DNA of 64,000 bases from Conoideocrella luteorostrata (GCA_032433595.1 JASWJB010000127.1:46733-110732), one strand, 5' to 3'; numbered from the stretch's first letter, positions 24,295 to 37,097 are shown. Numbers and translations: made by a program. The notes: generated by a model not told the origin, from the sequence alone.

Positions 24295-24367
24295 AGTCCG
24301 AGCACGGATTCGAACCATGGACTTCGAGATTTGCAATCTCACACGCTAGCCACTGCGTCACTCGAAC
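24295..24367 (-). tRNA. tRNA-Cys (anticodon GCA), intronless
   Basis: The minus strand folds into a complete 73-nt cloverleaf. The acceptor is GTTCGAG with CTCGGAC (one G-U pair), the D stem ACGC/GCGT, and the anticodon stem TGAGA/TCTCG with loop TTGCAAA. The variable loop is AAGTC, the T stem CATGG/CCGTG with TTCGAAT, and the discriminator U. Anticodon GCA reads Cys codons, and U73 is a cysteine identity element. The internal B box GGTTCGAATCC is perfect and the A box (TGACGCAGTGG) near-consensus. A Pol III terminator follows. No intron is present. Confidence 0.93.
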
Positions 24368-24934
24368 TTGAAAGATGTACAGTTGAGATGTATTAAGAAC
24401 CTTATCCAACAAGTAGATTGCACCATCGTATTGATCTAATATGAAACACAGAATTGGCTAGCGAGAAACAATGAGGGGTGAAATCTCGAGGGCAGGGCCG
24501 CCGAATCGCTCTGCCATAGCTGCCTGCCTATCCACGAGATAAAGATGTGAAGTACTCCTTACGCACTCAACTCACCCTTACCCTAAAGTCATGGCGTAAC
24601 AAAAAGAGCTCAAAAATATCTAACACCACAATGCCGGCGGCCACAAATGCCATGCCAGCCAGCCCCTTGCTAATAGCAGCGGCAACGGACGTTGATTAAA
24701 TGGAGCTATGAATATCGAGGTTAATGTTTCTAGGAATTCTATTCAGACGGCGCAATCCTTTTTCTGTCGCTTATACCGGCTCATTGCTTGCCTACAGGGT
24801 AAGTTAGCCGTCTGGCTGTTGCCTCCAGGCATCTTGCGTCATATTGCACGGCGACGAGTGCACTAGTCTGGCCACGCAGAAACTCCCTTTCCATCTGATT
24901 GCTGATCTACTACCTGCAAAAATTCTCGCCGAAC

Positions 24935-25504
24935 ATGAGTCTCTTAACGAACCCTATTTTAATACATCTTTATCGTGAGCTTCAGAGCCACGGCAGCGAG
25001 TCCAAACCAGACGCCTTCTGGCAGACTTACCTGGCCTCGCAGTTTCCACAATCAGAGGGATACGCCTTATCCTGTCAGTGGTCTCCGTCTGATGATGATA
25101 GAGAGAGGGTCGACGCTGCTGTACGAGAAATTCTTGGGTCTGATGAAAATATATCCTCGGCGACTTTATTACTATTCGCAGGACCAAAGCACCCTGGCGG
25201 AAACACAAATGACGCAGAGGACCAATTGGAAAAGGCAGCCAGGAAGCACCTTGACTATAACATCGGCGACTCTGTTTACGGTATGTCAGGTTGGGAAGGT
25301 AAAGTACGCTGCTGGATCATCGAACGAGCCACTGCTGGCTGCCAACACCAAATGCGACCAATGTTCGGACCAAACGAACACGGTAATGAAGCAGCATACG
25401 CTGACGCTGACAGCGCGGAAGCCTTTTTAATATCTGCGTCTATTCTTTACATGAAACGACAAAGCACAGTCTGGCCGCAAGAGTACGCATTGTCTCGCCA
25501 GTAG
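24935..25504 (+). CDS. Hypothetical protein, 189 residues
   Basis: A single open frame starts at the first ATG (MSLLTNPILIHLYREL). The composition looks like a soluble globular protein: an acidic, mixed helix-forming N-terminal half, a Gly-rich segment (NIGDSVYGMSGWEGKVR) and a Cys/His-containing stretch. There is no signal peptide or membrane segment. I do not recognise a family. The length of the frame in an otherwise ORF-poor region supports it modestly. It could also be one exon of a longer gene. Confidence 0.45.
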   Translation: MSLLTNPILIHLYRELQSHGSESKPDAFWQTYLASQFPQSEGYALSCQWSPSDDDRERVDAAVREILGSDENISSATLLLFAGPKHPGGNTNDAEDQLEKAARKHLDYNIGDSVYGMSGWEGKVRCWIIERATAGCQHQMRPMFGPNEHGNEAAYADADSAEAFLISASILYMKRQSTVWPQEYALSRQ

Positions 25505-26917
25505 AATGGGAGTATATATAGTCCCAAAGAGCGGCTTGCAAAGTTAGCAACTGTACTTTCTGTTGTATTGGAATAAACGGGGAGATAATAACACGGAAAG
25601 GCGGCCTCCATGTTATGTGCATCACACAGTTACGAAAGTCCTCGGCAAGATGACGAAGGGCATACGAAGGGCATCATCTTGGAATCAAATTGAGGTTCAA
25701 GGCAGCTGACATAATTGTAGCATTACGGAATACAGATATCCCTATGTAGCATTACGGAATAGTGCTGAGAATTGGAACCAGGCCATGACACTGTAATATG
25801 CCTATCTGCTTACGGCACGCTGAAGTGGTTTTGGTCGCACGAAAGTGTTGCGGCATGTAGTTATAAAGGACAGAGAAGTCTGAAGTCTGCATGGACTGTA
25901 TGTTCAGCTTTGGACTGAGTCTAGACTTTGACTCTTCAACTGTCGTTTAGTAACGCACTTGAAGAGCCTCTTGTGAAGGACCTCAAAATTTATCACTAAA
26001 CTGAGGATAGATCTCTGCACACTTACCGCCGAGATAACATATTTCATATAACCTGTGGTACTCCTTGTTAGTAGCGTCTCTGTCTCCTTCCCGGGGAGCT
26101 GGTCGAATGTATATGCAAGGATAATCAAAGCATTTTGTAATAAGGGTCTAAAGTTTGATGCACTGAATTTTCACCAAATTTGGTTTGTTGACATGTTTTG
26201 GTTCCTTCTCACTGTGACTGAGTGGAGAAATCCATGATATGGATAAGTTTCGATGGGCAAGTGCCACGCTTCCAGCATCCCAGGTCCAGCTATTGGGCAG
26301 CAATACTGATGTTGAGTTGATAACTTCTGAGCTTTGTTCCTGTGTTTAAGTTCATTCCGGCATTCCCGATGTCCCTTACTCGCTGTATTGTGGTAAGGCT
26401 TTTTGTTTTGTTTCTGGCGGACGGGGTCAGTCCACGCAACTAATGCAACCTGCAGTGATTACCAATGGAGGGATACTAGGGAAGGTTCCGAAATAGATCT
26501 CACCGTCGACAGCTGGGTTCACGGAAACACTTGCCAGAATGGAAATCTGCCGGCAACGCAAGCAAAGACTCAAAACATGAGGCAATCCAGATCATGTATG
26601 GCCAAGTATTCTAATGAACCTTGCTATTTTCAATGCCAGATTTTGCTCCTGTCCTGTGTCCTAGTGGTCTGTTGGGAAGGTGAGGAAGGTTTGGCTTTGC
26701 ATCAATAGCTACACCATGCAGGATTGGACGTTCTTATCGCGCCGGCAGTGGACCCCTTTTCATACTTCAAGGTTTCTGAGTTCTTTGGAAATATTCTGCT
26801 ACTTAAAGCGTAGGACGCAGCTTGAAGTTGTTGTTCATGATGTGGACAAAGATGTCTTACACTGCTGCGAATTTCAAGCCCAACCTATCCTTACTGCGAA
26901 CCTCGTCCATACCAGCC
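25505..26917. other. Intergenic region upstream of the F-box gene
   Basis: No gene is seen. There is a near-repeat of TAGCATTACGGAATA at about 25720 and 25747. The frame of the following F-box gene extends upstream to 26822 without a convincing start before 26837. Confidence 0.5.
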
Positions 26918-28831
26918 ATGGCAGCACTATTGGATCTTCCTACAGAACTTATCTGCCTGATAGCCGCGTTTCTTTCACCACTTGATCTCGGATCGTTGCG
27001 TGAATCATGTCGAGACTTAGACAAGAAAAGCAGGAACGTGTTCGTGCGATTTTTTCAAGTGCGGCATGTATTCTTTGAACGGCGCAGCATGGGTGCTCTG
27101 ACAGCCATCTCAAGACACAAAATCCTGGGACCTATCGTGCGTGCTGTAGGCATTGGTACAGAGTTTCTACCGAGAGTGTATGTTGATGATGAACTTCTCG
27201 AGAGGCGAGACTCCATTTTGGAGGGGGCAGCTGTCCATTATTTGGGCAACGAAGACTCCTCTTGGTTTTGCGATGACAAAGGCGAGGAGGATCTTAAAGT
27301 CGTTACGTACCGTGAAAAGTTTCAGGATCAGCAGGATTTCATTCGCATGGAATATCTTAACTGCCTTAGACGAGCAATGTCAGGTCTCCCCAATTGCAGA
27401 AAGCTCATACTCACAGACACCAAAAACCCTTGGGGCGTGTGTCGCCTCATCAGAGAAGTTGGGTCGAAATATCGTCGAGGATTCAATCCTTCCGACCCTG
27501 AGTCCGTGCATCATGTCCAGCGTATCTTGGAGGCTATGTTTCTCGCGGCAGCAAGCCCAGAACTGCTTATTGAGGAACTTGACATTTACTTGGGCCATAT
27601 TGACGAGCCAGCGAGTAGAAGCTCTATCGACCTGAAAATGCTAGTCGACAGGATACCATTGGTTCACAGCTCTGCCCCTTGGAGGCTCAGGAGATTGACC
27701 TCCCTCCGTCTGGTTGTCTCTCCAGTTTACAGCCCTGAACAAAATGCATATCTGGAGAGCACTGTAGGTCCTTTCTTTGAGCTCTTCCCTCGGCTGTCAC
27801 ACCTTGCCTTGTCATTTGGTGGGAACCAGCCGCTCCCACCCGGAAATGGCAGATTATTTCAGATTCTCTCGAAGCGGATAAACATTCCAAACTTGCGAGT
27901 CTTGGAGCTCAGCTACCTTTCGACCAAATCCCGTGAACTAGTCGAGTTGCTACAACGGCATGACTCGACTCTTGAGGTGGTGAAGCTCGACAGGGTGATT
28001 ATGGGTGGAATGAAGGGCTGGGAGTCGTTATTACGCACGATAAACGTCATGTCGCGAGTTAGGGACTTGACAGTTGCCAACTGTCCACTTCAATGTGTGG
28101 TCACGACAGCCTCGGTGACCATTGAACTGCTCCGCCAGAGCCTAGTCCACCGTTCTTTGGCCAGTTTCACTTCTTTCCGACTACTAGTTCGCTCTTCCAA
28201 TAATCCTCAAGTAGCCATGTGGCATACAAGTCTTGCTCGCTTCCTCAAAACCTTCCCAAGGCTGTCGCGCCTTCAGTTAATATTTAAGCATGCCTTCATC
28301 CATGATCAAGCCGTTCACTATTTTTCCCACGTTCAACAACTTGGCCACAGCAGCGACCATGACGACCTTGACGACTTTGACCCCCCTGGGCCAAGCATAT
28401 CGGAGTCCCAAAGCCTGCTGACCTATCTGACCATCCATCAACTACGAGATCTGCTAATCGGGAGCCTCAACACAACATCTTCTGAGCTAGAGGGCTTCCT
28501 CTTGCGCCACGGGTCTACACTGGAAAACATAGTTCTCCAGAACGTCACGTTTTCCGGCCGTCACCAAATTCAGCAAAATGTGGAATTCAGCACTCAACGC
28601 GACAATAGTGCATTTGATAATGCCTGTGACGGTGAAGCTGGAGCTTGGGCTTCTTTGTTACGCACCATCATGAACATGGACCGAATCCGGTGTCTGACCT
28701 TGGAGAACTGTCGATGCTGCGATAATGCCTCTTTCGGCGAAATGTTAGATCGGCTACCTAAAAAAATTCGCATTGCAAGTAGGGAGATGTTTACAGAAGT
28801 TATAGCTCGCTTTGAGCATGCGGCTAGGTGA
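26918..28831 (+). CDS. F-box protein with C-terminal leucine-rich region
   Basis: A single exon gives 637 residues from the ATG that places the F-box at the N-terminus (LDLPTELICLIAAFLSPLDL, then LRESCRDL). The rest alternates Leu-rich segments such as LRVLELSYLSTKSRELVELL and ends of the form HGSTLE.V.L..V, repeated at least twice (about residues 340-370 and 520-550), like degenerate LRRs of fungal F-box proteins. The expected role is substrate binding in an SCF ubiquitin ligase, with unknown substrate. In-frame ATGs at 26837 and 26840 would add about 26 residues. The frame is intact. Genes of this class are numerous and rapidly evolving in filamentous fungi. Confidence 0.8.
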   Translation: MAALLDLPTELICLIAAFLSPLDLGSLRESCRDLDKKSRNVFVRFFQVRHVFFERRSMGALTAISRHKILGPIVRAVGIGTEFLPRVYVDDELLERRDSILEGAAVHYLGNEDSSWFCDDKGEEDLKVVTYREKFQDQQDFIRMEYLNCLRRAMSGLPNCRKLILTDTKNPWGVCRLIREVGSKYRRGFNPSDPESVHHVQRILEAMFLAAASPELLIEELDIYLGHIDEPASRSSIDLKMLVDRIPLVHSSAPWRLRRLTSLRLVVSPVYSPEQNAYLESTVGPFFELFPRLSHLALSFGGNQPLPPGNGRLFQILSKRINIPNLRVLELSYLSTKSRELVELLQRHDSTLEVVKLDRVIMGGMKGWESLLRTINVMSRVRDLTVANCPLQCVVTTASVTIELLRQSLVHRSLASFTSFRLLVRSSNNPQVAMWHTSLARFLKTFPRLSRLQLIFKHAFIHDQAVHYFSHVQQLGHSSDHDDLDDFDPPGPSISESQSLLTYLTIHQLRDLLIGSLNTTSSELEGFLLRHGSTLENIVLQNVTFSGRHQIQQNVEFSTQRDNSAFDNACDGEAGAWASLLRTIMNMDRIRCLTLENCRCCDNASFGEMLDRLPKKIRIASREMFTEVIARFEHAAR

Positions 28832-30019
28832 CGCGAATGCAAGTATTTAGACAAGCGAGTAAGAACCCTTCTCATAGCTAATTTACTTGATCCTACCAAA
28901 TTGGCCAAGTCTAAAATCCACGCGAGAGCAATTCCATTAACGCAGGTGGTCCTTTTCGCCCACACTGTATCTGGTGGGATACTAAATTCAACGGAAGACA
29001 ATGCAAAATATTGGTTTTGGGATCATTAAAGACCACAGGAACCACTTGACCGAGACATGAGTGCGAACTATAAACTACCGACACAAGTACGGAACATTAC
29101 CAATCTTCCTGCGGAGAAAGGAAGGAGGGCCTTAAAGCACAGTTGACTTGTGCGGTTTAATTCCTCTTGTACTCTGGGCTGACTTTCACGTCAAAAACTA
29201 TGAGTAGCACGAGTGGCAGACCTGCACAAATTTGCAAGCTAAAGTTTATTATGTTATATTGTGTCGGACACAACCAGCAACGTAAAGCAACTTCCATCCA
29301 ATAGCGGAATTAGGTAGAGACCTATTTCAACTTATAGGGACATTCTAGATACCCAGATCAAATGGTCCTTGCTGTTCCGATCAGGAATATCTTACTTAGC
29401 AGTTTCCAATTCAATCATAACACGGCGCGCTGGAGCAGGGCTCCAAACCAAGACTTGGAATTTGAGTGAAGGGGAGACTTGATTTTCTACTTAGACGAGC
29501 GTGCAGTAACCCCCCTTTATAGCTAATTTACACGACTTCACCAAAATGGTCAAGTCCAAATTCCTACAGGTGCAATTCAGCCGGCTTGCCACAAGGGGGA
29601 AATCTTTTCCGTCCTCACAATATTGATTAAGGAATAGCCAGTGTGCTATGCGGCATTAATAAACATTTGATACAGTCAAGTGCTCGATCACAGCTAGTTG
29701 GGATTATAAGTGACAATTATTTCGGCGGTTCTGGCTGAAAAAGATGGCACACAACTACAGACTTGGGCGGTTTGGAGCTTCTCACAGTCATGAAAGCACT
29801 GCTTCGTACTGAGATGATACCTTTGGGGGTTTTCGGAAAATTGAGAGTTCGTGGAGAGGAGGATATAGCTGCACAGAGTAGTATTATATAACTACACGTG
29901 AAATGCAACACTTAACTGGCGGGTGAACCTCTACACTCATGAATATGTATTCATCAGCCTTACGTCCAATCCTAATAACCAGTTTCAGACACAACTGCAT
30001 CCTCAGATGCCAGCTGTAG
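28832..30019. other. Intergenic region between the F-box and MFS genes
   Basis: No gene is seen. Two loosely similar stretches (around 28855-28985 and 29500-29640, sharing AGCTAATTTAC.. and CAAGTCCAAAAT-type words) suggest an old local duplication. Confidence 0.4.
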
Positions 30020-31872
30020 CTATGGCTGTAGATTTCGACTTCGACACTTCCACAGCGGCGGTCCTCCAATAAAAATGGCGCATAGGATCGCCGTGGTGGC
30101 CGAAATGACGGCCAAACTCCATACCACAGTTGGCCAACCTGCGTTCTCGCGAATGAAGCCACCCAGCAGAGGGCCGGTCATGGTCCCCAGCGAAAAGGCA
30201 ATGTTGTACAGTGCATACGCCAAGGCAATAGGCTTGGCTCCCCGACCTTGGAACCTCTCTTCGACGGCATATGTAATCTCGGCGGTTACAGGGCCGAATG
30301 TGAATGCGACACCCACACCAACACCGGCAAGCAGACCACACAGAATGATTTTATGAGACAGCGAATTCTCAGAGACGAAGCGCAAACAAATGAGAAAAGG
30401 GGTGTACAGCGCGAACCCAATGGCCGATAGCCATCGAAGACCATAGCGATCACAGAGATGGCCCACTAGGGGACCAAGGCACGTAGGGAGAACGAGCGGG
30501 AGGAATATAAGCCCTGTTCCGATGGAATCCCATCCGAATAAGCCTTCAACGAAGATTGGCAGCGTCCCGTCAAAGGCTGATAATACAACAGCCTCCACGA
30601 CGGTGCCCCAAAGGGCTGCTAGGAGCCGGGGGCTTTTGAATAGGCCCAGGATCTCCGACAAGGATAAGCGCTGCGGCGTCTTGGCAGCGCGGCTCTCGTC
30701 GTGATAAGACGGAGCCTGGGTACCGGTACCCTTCTTTGTTGTGCCGTCCTGTTGACATATGGTTGGGATCACTACCTCTTCTGTGATGTCCGTCATGTCC
30801 GTGTTGTCAGTTGCCTGTGTGATTTGTGACACTGATGTATATGTGCGCTTTAGCCATTTCGCAGCGTGTTTCTTCTCAATCACCAAGAGGCGCAGCACAA
30901 TATCTCCTGCGATGATGGCAAAGCACATGACCCAGACCTCGTAGTAGCCTCCCTTGCCGTAGACGATGCCGCCAAGTAGAGGCGAGGTCAGGGTGCCGAG
31001 GCTCAGAGCTGTGCCAATCCAGCCCATTGCCTGCCCGATGCGCTCGGTAGAGACCGTGTCCACGACGAGAGCCATACCAACAGACCAGGTGAGAGCGCTG
31101 GTCATGCCTTGGAATATTCGGCCGAGGATCAGCATGGCTACATTCTTCATGAAGCACAGAAGGCATGTGGCAGCAGCGAGAAGAAGGAGTCCGGAAAGCA
31201 TAGGTGTGCGTCGGTCGTTGGTTCTGTCGGCGAGAAGACCCCAGATGGCTATGCGACATGGGATTGATTGATCAGTTCCACAATGTCCGGGAAGGTGATG
31301 CTGGTGGTGGCCTTTGATGAAGCCAAGGAGTCGACTTACGCGCAGAAATAAGAATGGCAGCACCGAATGCGGCCAAGGAAACGGACGTCCATAATTGCAC
31401 TGACCCGGAGTTTAGTGTGATGAAATTGACAAGGAGGGCTTGGGGTAATAAGCCCCCGAATTACCTTCATCGTGAGACACTTCCGCCTGGTCTGTCAATA
31501 CAAACGGCAGCAGAGGGACAATGACGGCGTAAGGGAATATGTCCTGGAGTCAAGTTGCCTACAGTCAGCATCGGGGTATCTGCCGAGGAAAGTTTCAGGG
31601 GGTAATTCTTACGGTGAACACCGCAGTCGATACCATCAGCATGATCAGCTTTGTGGACGAGCGAAACTCCAAAAGGACAGGCCGCTTGCCCTCTCTTGTA
31701 AGTGTCGCCCACGCATCCATGATGGCAATGGTGCTACGTCTGTCGTCCAGTGGGTGTTGTATAGACTCTTCAATGCAACCAAGATGTCGACAAAGGGAAG
31801 AGCGTGAGGTAAAGATGCGGCCTTACCATTCTCAGGAAGTTGTTGCGAAGTATCAGTGACTGCTAACTCCAT
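30020..31872 (-). CDS. Major facilitator superfamily transporter, VMAT/multidrug-like
   Basis: Five exons on the minus strand (31872-31827, 31767-31613, 31543-31465, 31399-31340, 31248-30020) join in frame to 522 residues. TM1 (STKLIMLMVSTAVFT) runs into DIFPYAVIVPLLPFVLTD, and the MFS signature loop reads PIWGLLADRTNDRR. About 12 hydrophobic helices follow, with a large hydrophilic loop (about residues 230-290) between the two halves. This resembles fungal VMAT-like drug:proton antiporters that export small molecules. The first exon (MELAVTDTSQQLPEN) is short; its intron (31826-31768) is inferred from the GTAAGG donor and frame. If it is wrong, the ATG at 31720 gives a protein about 34 residues shorter. 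There are no biosynthetic genes next to it, so the substrate is unknown. A CGG-N8-CCG foldback lies about 175-230 bp upstream. Confidence 0.85.
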
Positions 31873-32028
31873 GAAAAGAAGTTTGTGTCTGCAGGAACAC
31901 CTGTGCTGTGGTTACAAGACGGAGGATACTAGGACCAAGTTGCATACAGCGCAGAGAGGAGGGTAAAAGCATCTAAACAGATGAACATCCATTTCAATAT
32001 TTAACATGGCCAAAAAAAGACAGGACAT

Positions 32029-32096
32029 ATAGTTTCATAATAAACTGCGGATCAAAATCCGCGGACTCCGAGACCGCCTTTCACGGATGAAACTAT
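32029..32096. promoter_or_regulatory. Nested inverted repeat with a CGG-N8-CCG core upstream of the MFS gene
   Basis: ATAGTTTCAT (32029-32038) and ATGAAACTAT (32087-32096) are perfect 10-bp inverted repeats. Between them is a 6-bp stem GCGGAT/ATCCGC with a 4-nt loop (32047-32062). Its core is CGG, 8 nt, CCG, the form bound by Zn(II)2Cys6 dimers. It lies 157-224 bp upstream of the MFS start. Regulation by such a factor is inference. Confidence 0.45.
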
Positions 32097-35000
32097 GACA
32101 GAACTAGACTTGGGTTAGGCCACTGCTAAACATCACGGAGTCTGTTTCCCACCAGTTTCCGACCATCAAACCACAGTATCCTCAAATGCGTCATTCCAGT
32201 TGCGACCCAAATGCGCGGGCCTGTGATATCACGGACGGGATCCTATGAGGAAGACCTATTAGCCCCAGGTGTGGAATGGGACGTCTGTTGTGGATTGCGC
32301 AATGTTGCCCTAAGTCCAGGTCAAGTTACGACGATGAGAAGGATCTGTCTTGGAAACGAGGCTAGCACTGGCGCTTTGTTTCTGTCTATTGCCGTATTTC
32401 CGGGACGTCGTATTTGGTGGAGCTGGAATTCTCGTGTACAGGCACAATGTAACTCTCCTAAGTTGGTCACATTGTGGGTGGACTCATGGGCTTTTTGACA
32501 GTGTCTTCTTTGTAAGATCATCCAAAGATATGATTCGTTAAATGTTTACGGAGGCAAGAAGAAGGAAAAGTTCACCAACAACACTATACACGATGTTGTA
32601 GTTGTAGTTGTAATAAACGCATGCGGAGACTCGTCCCACGACTGGAATAGCAGGAAAGCGCAGAACCAACATAGTCAATCGCTGGATTTGACGTTAACAC
32701 CATTCATTCAGTCGTTTCCCAAGCTGTCTCACATGACACCCGTCCACCCACATTCACACAATCCCCCTATTCCACCAGCTGGTTATGGCTGGCGCCGAAC
32801 CAAACGTCTCAGCACGCACAGCCTTGGGTTCCGGTCAAGCTTTTTGGGGGCCGCGGGCAGCTGTCGGAACTGCGGCACATCTTCAAACCCTCATCGCGGT
32901 CTAATTCACTTGCGGCTGCGTCTGACAGAAGGCTGATTCGCTAGCCTTTAAGTTGTGCTCGCTCTCCCCCCCCCGATCACCGGCCCCCGACCCCCGATCC
33001 CTGATTTCTCTAGACTGCCGAGCCGGCACGGCACTTGTCCGTCCGCTCTCGGAGATGCTCGATCGGAATTGCAGCAGGCACGTAACACTATGCCGGATAG
33101 TACGGTGCTGATGACGCCCGTTTGGCCTCGGTCAGAACCCATACAAGATGGTAGCTCGGACAGGCGGACAAACAATCCGGAGTTGGAGCCATCATCTCGG
33201 CCACCCTTTGTTAAAATATCTGGAGACTGTCGCAGCGTGCGCTATGACGCGTGCACATCCCATTGCAGAGTGAGCAGGTATTTAGAGTGTTGCTTGTGGA
33301 GTCAGTAACGGAGCGGAAATGATGGCATATTTTCACAGGATTGCGATTGTCGTTCTGTATGGTCACGGGTTGGATGGGCTTGAATCGTTAAATCGCCAAT
33401 GGCTGGCAGCGATTATTTTCCGTTCAGTGACCGCTCCCTTCTGGAATCGTCGGTCTTATCGCACCGTTTGCCTCCTCTCCCATGCTGGCCTGATGGAGTG
33501 CTCATTCTTTGTCCTAGTAGGGAGTACAGTAAATCTTTATATTCTCTTTGGAATGTGCGACTAACATTCGGAGAACCCCGAGAAGAAGTCGATGAAAGCC
33601 AACGGGGTTCAAGAATGATTGAGTTGAGAGACTTTGCATCGTTGACATGGGAAACGGTCAAATTTTCTCGACCGTCGATGGCTCCAGAGCCAGAGCGGGG
33701 AGCAAATAACATCGAAGACCTCGAGGAACTCGAAGATTAGGACTGTGTAGCGAGGTATCCAGCGGAAACACGATCGGTTGGATGCGCTGCTGCATTTGCA
33801 TTAAATCGGCTCGCCTGGGTTGATGCATACTACATTAACCGCTTGGGTAATTTTTTTTTTGCTTTTTGTTTGTTTGGAATTGCTCCTATACATATTGTGT
33901 GCGTGCTGCATGTCAGTTGACTTCTGGATGAGAGGCCAGAAACAGAATCTTGCTCAATGTACACATCTCATCATCAACTAGTACTTATCTTCTTTTTTGT
34001 TACTACGGCATGCCCACTTTCTCTGCGCTCTATCGCCCCCAAAGGACTGCGAAGCATCTCATATGCCATCTTTCTTCCCCTTAGTCCACGAAACCAGTTC
34101 TTACTCCTGTTTGCGTGTTGTCGGAGTACATCAATTGCCATAGCGCAGACGCCAGTGCCTGCGATTAAACAACGAATTCACCTAGTAACACCACTACATG
34201 GAAGAATACCCGAGCGATTCGACGAACCGGAGGCCCGGACTGAACTGAGGGATTGCTTAAATATCTTTCAAGCGACACTGACATGAGCAATCACGAGTGT
34301 ACCAAGTTGATTTACCCCAACTGCTTAGACAACCCACAGAGATCCTTCCAAGGTTCCCATCTAAACAAAAGAGATCGGAACTCTGTGTGAATAGAAACCG
34401 AGGAATAGACTTAGGCTACAACGGTTTCGAGGTATGGGCTCACGGCCCGCAGGAACAGAGTCGAACGTCGGTGACCCGATATCTTGAACATGAATGATAC
34501 TACCGTGGAAACCTCACACAGCAATTGCGCAAGAGTATCAGTCACCCATATTTGTAGCTTTGGCTGTAGGCTCACTCACGAGTGAGGAAGACATGAATTA
34601 ATGTTACGAAACATTGAACCGACGTCGAACTCTGGTTACACTGGCCATGGAAGCGCAGGGTGAGAAGTAGAGTCGCAGGAAGTCACTACCAAGAGATTTT
34701 GTGCCCTCACCCTCAGCATAGCACCACTACTAGAATGATGGAGCGAGTCCATCTGGATGCTTGCCTGACAGGTGACAGGGCATGTGCTTGACGTCTTTCA
34801 TGGACCTCTGTCTGAAGTACATAATCACGGTTATTTAAGGTGGAAAAACCACGGCTGAGGAGACGGTAGCTCCAACGCACCTTCTGTGGGAAATTTGAAC
34901 GCGCACCGCAGAAGGCTTGCGTCTGACATAGTGAAGCCCTTGATACATACTTGAAATCTTAAACATTTGAGAATTGAAGCCGTGTTGAGCTGGCGATGAA

Positions 35001-36666
35001 AAGAACAGGAGGCCGCGCAGTCGCGTTCAAAAGGAAACAGCCCTCAATTCTGCTGCCAGCGCCTGTGTACATAGATCGCTCTTTACACAAAGCCGAGAAC
35101 TGCGCGCGCTACAGTTGGATTGCAGGCAAAGAAACTCGGCTTTGGCTATCGTCACGTCAGTCGCTATTGTTTACAGTAGGTTCACCACCCCCCGCTGGGT
35201 TCTTGGAGAACTCTGACTGTTCTGTTGTCCTTCTTTCTCGCACATTCTGTGAATCACGCAGGGGCCGGCCACTAACCTACCCTCTCCATCATAAGGGAAC
35301 AGATTCAATGCATCCGTCGATCTTTAGCTCTGGCAGCATACCACTCTTACTCGATGAATGCTGGCTAAACAGGTATGCAAATTGCCGTATTTCCGCGCGA
35401 GGCTTCACAAATTCCCAACTATCACAAATCTAACCAGAACTCACAGCTATGAGCCAGATACATACTCCTCGTCCAGTACAAAGGCAGTGTTTGGGAAATG
35501 TCCTTCTCCACGGCCAGCAGCACCATGAGCCCAACCATTGATACAAGATAACACTGTGCAGCTTTCCCCAGCGCATTCAAAAGGCATACGGGCCAGAGTG
35601 TTGAGTGTGGTACTGGATGCAATGCTAAGAACAAGGTCAGGTATACATTATTCCGTGAAAGCCGACAATGGAAATATAGGGCCGAATGTGCGCATTGCTG
35701 TTGTTATCCGTCTTACAAGGTGTTACGACGGTGTTTTCATGACTGGATTCTCGCGTTGGGGGCGGCATCATTTTACAAAACTGACGCGGGCCGTTGTCGG
35801 CGAGTATTCCGATGCACAATCGTCCGCCCCCTGTCTCCCGTACTCAAGCCGGGCTGGTTTGAACTTGCAACTTGAGAGGCGCAGCGACCATATCGGGTGT
35901 AACATGTCGCATATGTACCTCCCCCTGCCTCCCTGCCTGCTATCCGACTCTTGAACACGATGACGCCGGGTAACACAATAACGGTCGACAGCACGGACTT
36001 GGCAAAGGCGATTGGACCTCCTTACAAGAGCTTCGGCGGAGAATGGAACGAAACAAAATACATGTCCCATGCGCATTCTCTAACAGGCCGCCCGCGTGAA
36101 GCTCGTCAGAGCTCCTGCGTCCGCTGCCCCGCTTGCTTCACGTCTTGGGTTCACAAACGGAAATGCAACGCCCAAGGCACTCTGAGGGCAAGTGAGCTGC
36201 GGGGTTGCATGAGCGTCCCTTTTTTGCTTCACTGGTCTCGGTAGTAGTTTGAAAAAAGGAAGCCAGTATCAGAAAGATGAATATGTCTAGACTCTACTAG
36301 GTGTCGACAACTAGGATACAAATGAAGAATTTGAAACTTGTCGGCTAGGAAGAGTGCGGCCTGGGTCTCTTAGCCTAATATGATAGTACGGAATACGGCG
36401 AATTGAAGAAAGCAGTTCGCGCCTAAGGCAGCCTAGGCGTGATAATAACTCTGATAGAGTATGGTAACCACTTGTTGGTAACAACGCGGAGCACAGAAGG
36501 TATGCCCCGCAATCCACTGCTTGTTGGTCATGGCCTCGGTGAGTGCGGCGTGAAAGATGTCAACTGGAGCGATTCTGTGATTGTGCACGGCGGTGATGCA
36601 CGAGAGTGATGCACGAAAATGTTGCACGCCTGCGTCGTGTTGGGCGACCGCAGTTGGATGAAACCA

Positions 36667-36690
36667 GTGTGTGTGTGTGTGTGTGTGTGC
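36667..36690. repeat. GT dinucleotide microsatellite
   Basis: About 11-12 consecutive GT units in non-coding DNA. Confidence 0.9.
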
Positions 36691-37097
36691 TACTTTATTA
36701 CTACAACATCATTTATGTGTACTGTAGCTTCTTGCTGGCGCCTGACGACAACCAAGAACCCCGCGTCCAGTTTAACACGGCAATACTAAGCAGCCAGCTG
36801 GCAGTGAACACTCGCTGGGCTGGGTTGGCTGGGTGTTGGATGCTTGAATGCTTGACCGGTCCAATTATGGTGACGGGATTTGTCCCACTAAAGAACCGTA
36901 GTCTCGGGCTGCTGCCTGAGTATGGTATTGTACTTATGAGGTACACGTTGTAACTATAATATTGCATATTTGTAACTATGGCGTCCCTGTTTCCAACATG
37001 TCTAACCTGCATGTTAGTAAACGGGTTATAGGGAGTAGCTAGTTGGTCTTTGTACCAGCTTCATTATATCATATCCCCACTTTTCTTCATCTTTTGT

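Noticed and set aside
30020..31872. Secondary-metabolite cluster around the MFS gene
   Set aside because: No synthase, oxidase or pathway regulator is adjacent; the UDP-glycosyltransferase pseudogene is 28 kb away.
34430..34500. Possible second tRNA (a TCGAA-containing stretch)
   Set aside because: No acceptor stem or D arm can be formed around it.
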